Assembly (NCBI GenBank): GCA_037444575.1
Contig: JBBIME010000004.1
Coordinates: forward strand, 372,001-436,000
Source: Bacteriovorax sp037444575
Lineage (GTDB): Bacteria; Bdellovibrionota; Bacteriovoracia; Bacteriovoracales; Bacteriovoracaceae
Direction of reading: 5' to 3'
DNA: 64,000 bases
Positions 9,492 through 18,483 of this stretch are shown in pieces. Positions within the stretch are counted from its first letter, which is position 1, and every line of letters begins with the position of its first letter. Position numbers and translations under genes: made by a program. The notes under the pieces are model-generated. The model was not told the origin of the DNA. It was given only the letters and a program-made list of their open reading frames with translations, and made no database searches.

Positions 9492-10473
9492 CGCTAAAAA
9501 AATTTTAAGTAAGCTATTTTTACTTGCTGGAATTTTTATCATTATTAATATTTTTTTCTTCACCTATCTTCGTGATTATACTGTCGCATATCGCCCGCTT
9601 AATCGAAAGGCCCAAGTTCTTTTCTCTCTTTATCCCGATCCTAAAATTATAATTGGTGGAGACTCAATCGCTGAAAGCGCCATAGACCCGTTACTTCTTT
9701 CTCCTCAGGAAGGAATCAATATTGCAACTCCTGCTTCCGGAATCCAAGGCTTTCACAAAGCAATAATAAAATATCACTCAAAACCTTTAACCAAAGACAA
9801 TGTCCTTATTGTTAACGTAAGCGCATTAAGCTTTAATGATGAAGTCATTTCTAATGAGCACTTTATTGGTCAAGCCGATGGCTTTTTAAATGAGGGAATT
9901 CCATACCTCGCCATACGCTGGAAAAAAGAATTTTTTAAAAACATCTTCAACATATATCAATGTTCATTTTCTTCATGCCCTTACCTTTCTGATATTTCTT
10001 ATCCTGGACTTGAAAATTCCCAGCATCACGGTTTTATTCCATTGGTCTTTCCTGGCGGCAAACAGAGTACATTAAGCGAACGCAAATCGCAGTTTGCGAA
10101 CTATGAGGATTATTACAAAAAAGTATTGCTTGAAGGTGTTCTGTTCAAGGGTTTTAAAAAAGATCTTTCTCTCCTTGCTCAAACCCCTGCAAAAATATTC
10201 ATTGTGTTTCTTCCGCCAATGAATGCTTTTAAATCGTGGGTTGACTCTCAAGGACCAGAGAAAAAACTCCAAAATTTCATTGCACACACAAAAGCGGAAT
10301 GCGAACAATATCCATCTTGTTATTTTCTGGATTATTACAATTGGGACCAATCGAAGTTGCCAGGTAACGACGAAGAAAATTATTATGATTATATCCATTT
10401 CACCTCAATTGGGGGGAAACGGTTCTCAGCAATATTAAAAAATGACATTGAATTAAAACTGAACGGGAAATAA
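9472..10473 (+). CDS. Membrane-anchored SGNH-type protein, DltD-like partner of the MBOAT
   Basis: One N-terminal membrane segment (about residues 11-32) anchors a periplasmic domain. The GDS motif in IIIGGDSIAESAI and a C-terminal DxxH (DYIHFTSIGGKRF) match the nucleophile and Asp/His of the SGNH hydrolase fold. Such proteins (DltD, AlgX/AlgJ, PatB) pair with MBOAT acyltransferases and complete transfer to the polymer. The gene overlaps the end of the MBOAT gene and ends three bases before the carrier protein, so the three genes look like one operon. I chose the ATG at 9472. A GTG at 9460 in the same frame would add four residues. Acyl-ester hydrolysis rather than transfer cannot be excluded. 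Confidence 0.75.
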   Translation: MFTLNSDAKKILSKLFLLAGIFIIINIFFFTYLRDYTVAYRPLNRKAQVLFSLYPDPKIIIGGDSIAESAIDPLLLSPQEGINIATPASGIQGFHKAIIKYHSKPLTKDNVLIVNVSALSFNDEVISNEHFIGQADGFLNEGIPYLAIRWKKEFFKNIFNIYQCSFSSCPYLSDISYPGLENSQHHGFIPLVFPGGKQSTLSERKSQFANYEDYYKKVLLEGVLFKGFKKDLSLLAQTPAKIFIVFLPPMNAFKSWVDSQGPEKKLQNFIAHTKAECEQYPSCYFLDYYNWDQSKLPGNDEENYYDYIHFTSIGGKRFSAILKNDIELKLNGK

Positions 10474-10476
10474 ATT

Positions 10477-10701
10477 ATGATTGAACAAGAGCTTATGACT
10501 ATCCTTAAAGAATCTTATGACATCAATGTTGAACAGATCGACCAAACAACCAACCTCAGAGAGCATCTCGATTCAATTGATTTTTTAGGGTTCCTCTTGG
10601 ATGTTAAGAAAAAGTATCACATTGATATTGAACCTAGTGAGATTAAGAACTATCAAACTATTGAACAGGTGGCCGAAGCCATTCGAAAAAATAAAGCGTA
10701 A
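10477..10701 (+). CDS. Acyl carrier protein
   Basis: This is a 74-residue free-standing carrier protein with the phosphopantetheine-attachment motif LDSIDF (Ser33) and the usual four-helix pattern ending in EQVAEAIRK. It would carry an acyl thioester in the cytoplasm. It is third in the MBOAT-SGNH-ACP unit, the gene set and roles of DltB-DltD-DltC, and converges with the adjacent ketosynthase gene with three bases between stops. No adenylation (DltA-like) enzyme is present in the window, so charging would have to come from the ketosynthase route or from elsewhere. It is clearly not the fatty-acid synthesis acpP by context. Confidence 0.9.
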   Translation: MIEQELMTILKESYDINVEQIDQTTNLREHLDSIDFLGFLLDVKKKYHIDIEPSEIKNYQTIEQVAEAIRKNKA

Positions 10702-10704
10702 TTA

Positions 10705-11955
10705 TTAAAGAGAAACTTTTTTCACAATCAATGATGTATTTATTCCCATCATTCCAAAAGAATTTTTGAGAATGAGTTTTATATCCTTTTTCTCTATGTG
10801 ATCGCGATAGACAAAATTTTTCAATTCGCATTCTGGATCAACCTGATCTACGTTAATTGAGGAATGAATAATTCCATCCTCAAAGCTTAGAATATTTGCA
10901 GCCAACTCCAATACACTGGCGGCCCCCATTGCATGTCCCAAGAAGCCTTTAGTTGCATTGATGTAAGTTTTTTCTGATTTATCAAATAAACTTCTTACAG
11001 CAATACATTCTTGTATATCACCAGAAACAGTTCCAGTGGCGTGAAGGTTTACTAAATCAATATCACTCGGGAGAAGACCAGCTTTCTTTAGCGCTAGGCC
11101 CATGCACTCAGTTTCGCGTTCATGAGAAGGAAGTATATAATCAGCTGCATCGCTGTTATAATGATAGCTAAAAATTTCACCATAAATTTTTGCTTTTCTT
11201 TTTTTCGCTGAAGAAAGTCGTTCTAAGAAATAAACCCCTCCACCTTCCGAAACAACCAACCCATTTCGATTAATATCTAATGGACGACAGGCCTTATCAG
11301 CTTCTGCATGATCAGCAAGTGCCCCTTGAGAAATAAATGAAGCAAAAGTCCCAAACGCTTCCGTTGACTCCGAAAGTCCTCCTGCTAAGGCATAATCCAC
11401 TTCACCCAGAAGTATTTGCTGAGTTCCCTGAATTAATCCCATGTTTCCAGAGGCACAGGCCCCACCTATTGTGAAATGTGGTCCAGTAACTTTGAGATTG
11501 ACTGAAACCTCTCCCGCTGGAGAATTCGCAATTGTTTTAAAAGTATGCTGGTGAGAAAATAGTGAAATTTTTTGATTATTGACTGTGAAAAAATCTTTTA
11601 ACTCTTTTTCACTCTCGGCATTTCCGTGTTCGGCAATTCCCAAAAATATCCCAACTCTACTTTTATCGACCGACTCCCAATCGATAGATGAATCCAATAC
11701 TGCTTCATTTGCACAATAGATTGCAATTGATCCAGCACGAGTTCCTCTTGCGCGCATTCGTTTTGTTTGAAATTTCAATTCATCAAAGGAACAGACGCCT
11801 GCCGGCTTTTTTCCAACATACGGAATCTCTACCAATGCAACGCCAGATTTTTTCAGTAAGACCTTTTCACGAAGATCCTGTAATGAATTACCGCAGGGTG
11901 AAACCACTCCAATTCCTGTAATCACAACTCTTTCAGAATCAGCTTTATTATTCAT
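10705..11955 (-). CDS. Beta-ketoacyl synthase, FabF-like (KAS II type)
   Basis: This enzyme condenses an acyl thioester with malonyl-ACP by decarboxylation. The full thiolase-fold active site is present: Cys167 in GGACASG, His305 in NLHATGT, Lys336 in ATKG and His341 in GHAMGAA. The decarboxylating Cys-His-His set is therefore intact and this is not a chain-length-factor homologue. The 416-residue length is normal. The ATG is preceded by a strong AGAGGAAA ribosome site. It converges on the discrete acyl carrier protein, which is its plausible partner. Sequence features such as HATGT in place of HGTGT and the accessory setting suggest a secondary-metabolism role rather than housekeeping FabF. 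Confidence 0.92.
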   Translation of the reverse strand: MNNKADSERVVITGIGVVSPCGNSLQDLREKVLLKKSGVALVEIPYVGKKPAGVCSFDELKFQTKRMRARGTRAGSIAIYCANEAVLDSSIDWESVDKSRVGIFLGIAEHGNAESEKELKDFFTVNNQKISLFSHQHTFKTIANSPAGEVSVNLKVTGPHFTIGGACASGNMGLIQGTQQILLGEVDYALAGGLSESTEAFGTFASFISQGALADHAEADKACRPLDINRNGLVVSEGGGVYFLERLSSAKKRKAKIYGEIFSYHYNSDAADYILPSHERETECMGLALKKAGLLPSDIDLVNLHATGTVSGDIQECIAVRSLFDKSEKTYINATKGFLGHAMGAASVLELAANILSFEDGIIHSSINVDQVDPECELKNFVYRDHIEKKDIKLILKNSFGMMGINTSLIVKKVSL

Positions 11956-12085
11956 TTATTTCCTCTTACCTGTAATAAGAATACTCAATCGCTATGCCCA
12001 TGCCAAGGGTAATGGATCACTTAATTACATAGACTTTGTTTACAAGCTTTTTTATCATAAGAAAAATATGGAAGGAAATTTTTAA

Positions 12086-13870
12086 ATGAATACATCTAAA
12101 GTGCGATTGTGGCTTGGCCCGCTATTTGTGTTGATTGTATTTGGTTTGTTCAACTTAAAACAAAAAGTAGTACAAGATCATAAAATCGAACAAATGGATA
12201 AAGCCTTGGGATTCACCTTAAAGGAAACAAGCAAAGAGCTAAATCTAAAGCATATCCATCATAAAAACATTGTTCACAAAAACTTTAGCCGTATTAGCAA
12301 ATGGTTTGAATTTCTCGGCGCAAGTGTTACTGTCGCAGACTTTAATAACGATGGTTTTCAAGATGTTTTTTTAAATGACTCTTCCCCAAAAAATGAACAT
12401 GCACTATTTATCAATAATCGACATGGACAATTTGAAAACAAAACTCATCAGTTCAAAATGGATCAAATGTCTTTCCCCTATCCGCCGACCAAGATAGTCG
12501 CTTTTGACTGCAACAACGACGGTTACCAGGATCTTTTTGTACTCTCCAATTGCCCCCAATTACTTATCAATCACAAGGGGGAATATTTCGAGGATTTCAC
12601 CGCTCAATCAGGCCTCAAAGGAAAATGTTCTGCTTATGGATTTGCAGCCAATGTATTTGATTACGACAAAGATGGAAATTTAGACATCATCTGGGGCTCG
12701 TACTTAGCTAATGATTTTATGTTCCAAGGAGAAAATCTTCCCGGGATTTTGCCTGATAATTTTCTCGACTCAAAAAATGATGCCAAGATATTTTTTATGA
12801 AGGGCGACGGCGGCTGCCACTTTAGTGACAAATCAAATTTAATACCCAAATCTAAATTACATGGTTGGTTCTTTGATATTGGAGTTCTGGATATCTTTAA
12901 AAACGGAAATCAAGATCTATGGATTGCTTCTGATTACGGGATTAATAATCTTCTTCGATTTGAGTCTGTGACTACAGGATGGAAGGACGAATCCAATCTT
13001 GTAGATAAACCTTCCATAAGTCGAACTAATATGGGTGTCATCTTCTCAGATGTAGATCACCAAAAAACTTCAAGTACTTTCATCACCAGCATTTTTCAGC
13101 ACAGAGAAAAAGTTTATGGCAATTTACTTTTTGATTATAACAAAATTAGTAATGAATTTCAGGAACGGGGCCATGACAGCAATATTTCCTCTTGCGGATG
13201 GGCATGGGGATCACAATTTATTGATCTTAATAATGATTCTTGGGATGATCTCGTTGTTGTAAATGGATTGTTTGGCGATGGTACTAAAAAAAGTTATTGG
13301 TACAATCTTTCCGTATTAGATGCCGCTGGCAGAAAGTATATGGGCGATATTAAAAATTGGCCAAGCACAGACAATTTTGATCTCGATGGCGGTCAAAGAG
13401 ATTGCATCTTTTTAAATCAAAAAGATAAAAAGCCATTCATGGATGTAACCAACTCAACTGTTTTTGATTTGGATCGAAAAAATGGAAGGGGCATTGCCTA
13501 TATTGATGTCAACAATGATGGCATTTATTCCCTTATTGTCGCCAATCAAAATGACGTTTCTCATGTCTACCAAGTTACCCCTACAAATCCTTATAAATGG
13601 ATCGGTCTCTCTTTATCTGGTTTTAAAAATAACAGTTTTGCTTATGGGGCAAAAGTTTTTTGGAAATTATCAGATGGCTCCGAAAGTTTTAAGGAAATGC
13701 GCCCAATTCAAGGTTTTATGTCGCAGAATGATCCACGCTTTCGTTTAGCATTTCCGCCAGATCTATCTATTACTGAGTTGTCTATTATCTGGCTCGATGG
13801 CGAAAAACAAATTCTTGATTTGAAATCGTTAAAAATGAATCAGTACAATCCAATTGTGAAGAGGCATTAA
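12086..13870 (+). CDS. FG-GAP/VCBS-repeat protein with ASPIC/UnbV domain
   Basis: This 594-residue protein has an N-terminal membrane anchor or signal (about residues 7-25) and a predicted beta-propeller with several calcium-type repeats of the DxNxDGxxD kind: ADFNNDGFQD at 84-93, FDCNNDGYQD near 135, FDYDKDGNLD near 190, and one near 472. It ends in a C-terminal ASPIC/UnbV domain (FAYGAKVFWKLSDG, then SQNDPRFRLAF). UnbV proteins are known from the conserved cassette of enediyne polyketide loci, where their exact role is unclear. A GGAAGGAAA ribosome site precedes the ATG. The UnbU-like membrane gene starts at the next base after its stop. An extracytoplasmic location is inferred from the N-terminus. 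Confidence 0.82.
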   Translation: MNTSKVRLWLGPLFVLIVFGLFNLKQKVVQDHKIEQMDKALGFTLKETSKELNLKHIHHKNIVHKNFSRISKWFEFLGASVTVADFNNDGFQDVFLNDSSPKNEHALFINNRHGQFENKTHQFKMDQMSFPYPPTKIVAFDCNNDGYQDLFVLSNCPQLLINHKGEYFEDFTAQSGLKGKCSAYGFAANVFDYDKDGNLDIIWGSYLANDFMFQGENLPGILPDNFLDSKNDAKIFFMKGDGGCHFSDKSNLIPKSKLHGWFFDIGVLDIFKNGNQDLWIASDYGINNLLRFESVTTGWKDESNLVDKPSISRTNMGVIFSDVDHQKTSSTFITSIFQHREKVYGNLLFDYNKISNEFQERGHDSNISSCGWAWGSQFIDLNNDSWDDLVVVNGLFGDGTKKSYWYNLSVLDAAGRKYMGDIKNWPSTDNFDLDGGQRDCIFLNQKDKKPFMDVTNSTVFDLDRKNGRGIAYIDVNNDGIYSLIVANQNDVSHVYQVTPTNPYKWIGLSLSGFKNNSFAYGAKVFWKLSDGSESFKEMRPIQGFMSQNDPRFRLAFPPDLSITELSIIWLDGEKQILDLKSLKMNQYNPIVKRH

Positions 13871-14680
13871 ATGTTGAAAAGAATTTTTCAAGATCCGCGT
13901 TCTTATCTTTTTATTTTCCTTACGACTTACGCGATCTATGCATTAATAACTCCCGCCTTTAGTAGAAATTGGCAAGAGTTCGCGTTGACCATGTCTACTT
14001 GTATCCTTGTGGATTATTTTTTTTTAAAATTTTATAAAAATCTTTCTTTTTTTCCAACAAGTGGAATGATTACTTCATTTGGTATCTTTTTGATGTGCGA
14101 CTCTCCCTCTCTTTGGGTTTACCCCCTTCTTGCGTTTATTGCTATTGCATCCAAGCACCTTATCGCTATTGATGGTAAACACATCTTTAATCCAAACAAC
14201 CTGGCATTAACTATTGGAGTTTTATTTTTAGAGAGCAAGATGACAATCATTAGTGGAAGATGGGGTGGACATGCCTGGTTGGCGATATTGATAATTACAC
14301 TTGGGATATTTGTAACTTTTATTTCAAAAAAAACAACAATCGTTCTGTCCTATTTAACATCGTTCATTCTTTTTGCAATACTTAGAAGTTATTACTTGCA
14401 TACAAGCCTAACCTGGGTGTTTATGCCTCTAACTGGCCCTTCTTTTTTTCTCTTGGTCTTTTATATGATTACCGATCCGAGAACGACTCCGAATACAACG
14501 AAGGGACAAATATCATTTGGAGTTTTATTGGCAATTTGTGACGCTTTATTTCGACTCAATCGAAATAAATATGCACCAATTCTTTCTTTGTTTATTTTGT
14601 GTGGAACATACCCAAGTTTGATCCAATTAATTGAGTACCTGCAGCTAAAATTTGTTTCAAGTCGTGCTATACGCCAGTAG
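13871..14680 (+). CDS. UnbU-like membrane protein (RnfD/NqrB family)
   Basis: This 269-residue protein has about eight hydrophobic segments and matches the RnfD/NqrB fold, the membrane subunit of Na+/H+-coupled electron-transfer complexes. Landmarks are KHIFNPNNLAL (about 104-114) and a loop ending YMITDPRTTPNTTKGQ, the equivalent of the family MATDP motif. I do not find the SGAT-type threonine to which FMN is covalently attached in NqrB and RnfD, so it may not carry that flavin. Enediyne loci encode such a protein (UnbU) beside UnbV, as here. No other Rnf subunit is nearby. A GAGG eight bases upstream supports the ATG directly after the UnbV stop. The 3' end overlaps the convergent gene by 14 bases. 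Confidence 0.78.
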   Translation: MLKRIFQDPRSYLFIFLTTYAIYALITPAFSRNWQEFALTMSTCILVDYFFLKFYKNLSFFPTSGMITSFGIFLMCDSPSLWVYPLLAFIAIASKHLIAIDGKHIFNPNNLALTIGVLFLESKMTIISGRWGGHAWLAILIITLGIFVTFISKKTTIVLSYLTSFILFAILRSYYLHTSLTWVFMPLTGPSFFLLVFYMITDPRTTPNTTKGQISFGVLLAICDALFRLNRNKYAPILSLFILCGTYPSLIQLIEYLQLKFVSSRAIRQ

Positions 14681-15050
14681 CATCTTTTCCGCTGTTGCAC
14701 TCCATGTAAACTCGTTCACTAAAAAGCTCTACGGTAGAACCATCACAATTACGACAATCTCCCGTTGGTCGATTCTCTTTCCAGGAATAAATGAAACAGA
14801 ATTTTAAATTACTTTGAGAGTTACACTCATCTGCCACAACAGGACAATTAATAGGCTTAGTGGAATAGGCTCCCTGCGTGCAAGCTCTTTTTTGACTTGG
14901 CGGACACGCGGCACTGGCACCAGCTGGGCCAAATTTATTTTCACGCAAACGTTGATCATTTTCAACAGAGTTATATGTAATTAGTCCTATTGCCAGAATT
15001 GCCAAAATTAGCGTTCCCTGAATAATATAGGCAATATTCTTTTTACTCAC
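14667..15050 (-). CDS. Small cysteine-rich exported or anchored protein, unknown
   Basis: I do not recognise this 127-residue protein. It has one N-terminal hydrophobic segment (about residues 8-25, uncleaved anchor or signal) and then a hydrophilic region with nine or so cysteines, including CPPSQKRAC, CPVVADEC, FCFIY and CRNC. Paired disulfides in the periplasm are likely. It starts with GTG and overlaps the last codons of the preceding membrane protein gene by eight bases, so the two form a pair. The 3' end overlaps the UnbU-like gene on the other strand. Confidence 0.6.
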   Translation of the reverse strand: MSKKNIAYIIQGTLILAILAIGLITYNSVENDQRLRENKFGPAGASAACPPSQKRACTQGAYSTKPINCPVVADECNSQSNLKFCFIYSWKENRPTGDCRNCDGSTVELFSERVYMECNSGKDATGV

Positions 15051-15432
15051 TTCTTAACTCCCACGATAGCAAGGCCAGCGCTACCAATCCTATTGCGCTT
15101 GGGAAAAGAGCGATTGGAAAAGCCCCTGTCCCGTAGAAATAATTTCTCACAAGAGCATAGGCATCATTGCCCCCAACCCAAATAAGCATAAAAAGAAGAT
15201 AGAGAATTACCCACAGCTTTTTTTTGTCCAGCTCAAAATACACAAGCAGACAAATAGTGAGCCCTGTCGCAATCAAATTAGTAAAAGCGATGTGCTCCAT
15301 AAAATTAAATTGTCCATGAAGAATATTGAAAAAATAATGATAAACACCAACTGAAAATGGAAAAAGTCCCGTGATAAACATAAGGACTCTTGCAATTTTA
15401 AAAATAGTAGAAGGCGTTTGTGTCGCACTCAT
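15043..15432 (-). CDS. Four-helix membrane protein, unknown
   Basis: This 129-residue protein has four hydrophobic segments (about residues 10-32, 48-68, 75-92 and 103-125), with polar residues such as YHYFFN and GGNDAYAL near the membrane faces. I do not recognise the family. I choose the ATG at 15432, because GGTGG lies just upstream. A GTG three codons earlier has no site. It is followed with an eight-base overlap by the cysteine-rich gene, suggesting a two-gene unit. Confidence 0.6.
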   Translation of the reverse strand: MSATQTPSTIFKIARVLMFITGLFPFSVGVYHYFFNILHGQFNFMEHIAFTNLIATGLTICLLVYFELDKKKLWVILYLLFMLIWVGGNDAYALVRNYFYGTGAFPIALFPSAIGLVALALLSWELRSE

Positions 15433-15531
15433 CTTTGCCACCGGATAAATTTAAATAAATGCTAGCAAAGCGATTTATCAATCGCAATAAAAATACCCAG
15501 TGGAGGCGTTGAAGATTAGACAGTGAAAAAG

Positions 15532-17004
15532 TTATTCGTTAGCGCAAGCAGGGGGCGTCTCATCGCTTTCATTTTTTAAACTTTCAACAGGCCCATCCCA
15601 AGTTGCCCAATCATCCTCGGGTAAATCGTAGAGACCGTTATCAAAAATTCTTGCGGGAAGATTAATTTGCTTCAAAAATTTTGTAATACGTTTCATTCTA
15701 TCAATTCTGATCTTGGGAGTAGAGTATGGAGTTGCCCAGTTGATAGATGTTTTTTCAACAACTATTTTTTCTTTTCTTAAATTGTGAAGAATGGTTAAGT
15801 CATCGTTTAAGACAAATGCCGCGCAGGAGTCGAGCATATCAATGACATCTCGATTAAAGTAAAGAAAACGAAGCGTTTTTTGGAAATCAACTTCTTCTTC
15901 ATACGGAGTTCCAATCATAATCATAACAGAAACTCTGATATTATATTTTTTCTTTGCCTCACGAAGTTTATCGAAAATCTTGAACATTTTTTCAATGTTT
16001 CCAAACTTACCTAGGTTCTTTAAGATTTTAGGCGATCCACTTTCTAATCCAAAATTCAATCGGATTAAACCGCTTTGCCCTAAAAGATCCCAATATCCTT
16101 CTTCAAGCATTTTAGGATGAAAGCGAAACATCCCTCCCCAGGTAATCTTTAGTTGGTTCTCGACAATCGCTCTAGCAAAATTTTTTAACCAAATATCGTT
16201 ACCATTGAGAATTGAATCCTCTACTAACATATATCGTTCATCATTTTCATATGACTTGATAAAATCGACAACTCGCTCGATAGGGAAATATCTAAACCCA
16301 TCCAGAACTTTCCATCCATCACAAAAAGTACAGTGATAAGGACAGCCCCGACTAAAGACGACTGGATAATACGTTTCATAATTTTGACTATGAAATGCAG
16401 TTTTAAAGGCTTTGTCATGATATGCAATTGGTATTTTACTTAAATCAGCTGGAGGTGCTTGGAGATTATGGATGACTTCAGCATTTTCTTTTTTATAAGA
16501 CAGTCCAAATAATTTCAATCTCAAGTCATCGTTAAAAAAATCAACAAAGCCAGATTCCGCTTCTCCTGCATACAGATAATCTACTGAATCGTAGCTATGA
16601 AGATGTGGCTTCATGTATTTGGAATTAGGGCCACCTATTACAATCTTTACTTCAGGGAACTGACTTTTTATTAACTTCGAAATTGCTAAGCAAACATCCC
16701 GATTATTTATAATACAAGACATTCCAATGTATCGTGGTGAATGTTCCTTAACTAACTTTATTAGGTATTTATTAAAATCAGTAATTAAGGCTGAAGTCGA
16801 ATCAGAATTTAATGAACTTGTTTGTAGATCATTAAATAACACATTGTCGTAAGGTCGATTCATCGACTCATGAAATTGAGAAATAGGATCACATAAAACA
16901 CTATCAATGCCGTTGTTTTTTAAGTAGGTATGCAAAGAGGAGACGCCAACGATGTAAGGTCTAAATTCATATATGGGAATACTCATCAATAATATGTCAG
17001 CCAT
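15532..17004 (-). CDS. B12-binding-domain radical SAM protein
   Basis: The first 180 residues look like the Rossmann-type cobalamin-binding domain of class B radical-SAM enzymes (PRYIGMSCIINN, KIVIGGPNSKYM, YLYAGEAE). They are followed by a radical-SAM barrel with the 4Fe-4S motif C221xxxC225xxC228 in SRGCPYHCTFCDG. Such enzymes methylate unreactive carbons or rearrange skeletons, and their substrates cannot be read from sequence. The classical cobalamin motif DxHxxG is not evident, so cobalamin use is uncertain. It stands alone on the minus strand, divergent from an SGNH/radical-SAM pair across a very AT-rich 135-base gap. The end is rich in Glu/Asp. Confidence 0.85.
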   Translation of the reverse strand: MADILLMSIPIYEFRPYIVGVSSLHTYLKNNGIDSVLCDPISQFHESMNRPYDNVLFNDLQTSSLNSDSTSALITDFNKYLIKLVKEHSPRYIGMSCIINNRDVCLAISKLIKSQFPEVKIVIGGPNSKYMKPHLHSYDSVDYLYAGEAESGFVDFFNDDLRLKLFGLSYKKENAEVIHNLQAPPADLSKIPIAYHDKAFKTAFHSQNYETYYPVVFSRGCPYHCTFCDGWKVLDGFRYFPIERVVDFIKSYENDERYMLVEDSILNGNDIWLKNFARAIVENQLKITWGGMFRFHPKMLEEGYWDLLGQSGLIRLNFGLESGSPKILKNLGKFGNIEKMFKIFDKLREAKKKYNIRVSVMIMIGTPYEEEVDFQKTLRFLYFNRDVIDMLDSCAAFVLNDDLTILHNLRKEKIVVEKTSINWATPYSTPKIRIDRMKRITKFLKQINLPARIFDNGLYDLPEDDWATWDGPVESLKNESDETPPACANE

Positions 17005-17139
17005 TATATTCTCGTTGCTTTAACATGATAAATATCATCATTTTTATGATATTATCTCTAATTTTAATTAAATGAATATAAAATAAAATTATTTTATTCG
17101 ATAAGTTTAAAATTATAAAACTATAATAAGATAGTAGCT

Positions 17140-18483
17140 ATGCCAAAAAAACTCACTTCTCCAGCGCTTAAAATTTTCTCCGCTCTGATAGCTGGATTGA
17201 TATCACTCGAACTTCTGCTTCAAGTCATAAGCTTTGGGCTAAAAATCACAAATAAAGAGTCTCTCATTACGAAAGATGATGAAAATCTGATTCGAATAGT
17301 CACAATTGGTGAATCCACAAGCGCTGCCAACCAATTTTCAACTCAAATTGAAGCGTGGCCTTCTAAGCTGCAAAAATTATTGAATGAGCATAATTACCCT
17401 GTTCGCGTTTATAATTTAGCTATTCCAGCAACAACGACCAATCTAATTCTCGCTAGGATTCAAAAGCAAATAAACCAATACCATCCTCACATCGTTATAA
17501 GCATGATGGGAATTAACGACTCAAGCTTGTGGTTAAATGATCAGGAGAATCTCCTATTCAAAAATTTTATTACGCTAAAAATTCTAAAATGGACCTGGGA
17601 TTCAGTGAGCAACAAATTAAAGCACAATACTAAATTTAAATCTGCTCCGAGTGTCCCATTAAAAGATTTCAAAAATTTTAAAAATACCTCAAGGATCATT
17701 AAACTATTCAAAAATAGAAATTCTGATCTTGCTCAAAAGTTAGTTGCAGAAAATATAGCTAACTTTTCTTCCACTGAACAAGCTCAATACTACGCCTTCC
17801 TGGGGAATTCCCTCCTTCCGGAACCAGGAGCTTCGACCTCTGAATTCCTTAATTCTTATAATCTCTATAATATTTCCCATGCGAAATATTTTTGGGTTGA
17901 ATCCACAATTGAAAATCATAGTTATGTTTTAGAGACGCTTGGAAAATCAGATGAATGCCTTAAGCTTGCCAAAGACTATATTCAAAGAAATGGCGAGGTA
18001 AATGACTTCATTATGATGATGTATGGTTTCTGTTCAAGTAAAACATCAAAAGACTGGGAAAAAGTATTTCAAAAATTGCCTTATAATCTAAAAATTAGTT
18101 ACACCAAAAGCAGCTTTGAAACCACCAAACAAAACTACAGGCGATTACATAAAATTCTCAATGATGAGAAGATTGACCTGATCGCAATGCAATACCCATT
18201 AGTAGAAGTTGGTATACTAAAATATTATTTTCAAGACGGCCCCGATTATAGAATCGTTCCCTCACCTTATGACAATATCCACTTTGTTTCAAACCGAGAG
18301 AACTTTCTAAACTCGCTTAAAACTCACAGTTATAATGAATTATTTGTCGATCATTTTGCAGGATTTTTTGGGCATACAACTAATTTAGGACATGATTTAA
18401 TTGCTCAATCTGCTTATGATAAAGTTGTGGAGATTATTTCGAAATATAAACTAACTCATCCTGGTCAACAGAATGCGCATTAA
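17140..18483 (+). CDS. SGNH/GDSL hydrolase-like protein, exported (paralogue of 48819-50069)
   Basis: After an N-terminal hydrophobic segment (about residues 10-33) comes an SGNH fold. Block I is GEST (Ser59 in IVTIGESTSAANQ), block III is GINDSS (preceded by HIVISMM), and there is a C-terminal histidine region FFGHTTNLGHDL. These would form the esterase or acyltransferase site in the periplasm. The middle third (about 180-330) is an insertion seen also in the paralogue at 48819. A TATAAT at 17122-17127 lies just ahead, but I see no matching -35. The 3' end overlaps the next gene, a twitch-type radical-SAM enzyme, by 11 bases. The other paralogue also adjoins such an enzyme. Confidence 0.82.
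   Translation: MPKKLTSPALKIFSALIAGLISLELLLQVISFGLKITNKESLITKDDENLIRIVTIGESTSAANQFSTQIEAWPSKLQKLLNEHNYPVRVYNLAIPATTTNLILARIQKQINQYHPHIVISMMGINDSSLWLNDQENLLFKNFITLKILKWTWDSVSNKLKHNTKFKSAPSVPLKDFKNFKNTSRIIKLFKNRNSDLAQKLVAENIANFSSTEQAQYYAFLGNSLLPEPGASTSEFLNSYNLYNISHAKYFWVESTIENHSYVLETLGKSDECLKLAKDYIQRNGEVNDFIMMMYGFCSSKTSKDWEKVFQKLPYNLKISYTKSSFETTKQNYRRLHKILNDEKIDLIAMQYPLVEVGILKYYFQDGPDYRIVPSPYDNIHFVSNRENFLNSLKTHSYNELFVDHFAGFFGHTTNLGHDLIAQSAYDKVVEIISKYKLTHPGQQNAH

Noticed and set aside
9472..10701. True dlt operon for D-alanylation of teichoic acid
   Set aside because: No DltA adenylation enzyme is present and the organism appears Gram-negative. Only the transfer logic is shared.
14667..15050. 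Cysteine-rich RiPP precursor
   Set aside because: The N-terminal membrane segment and the length fit a small exported disulfide protein better, and no core-like repeats are seen.
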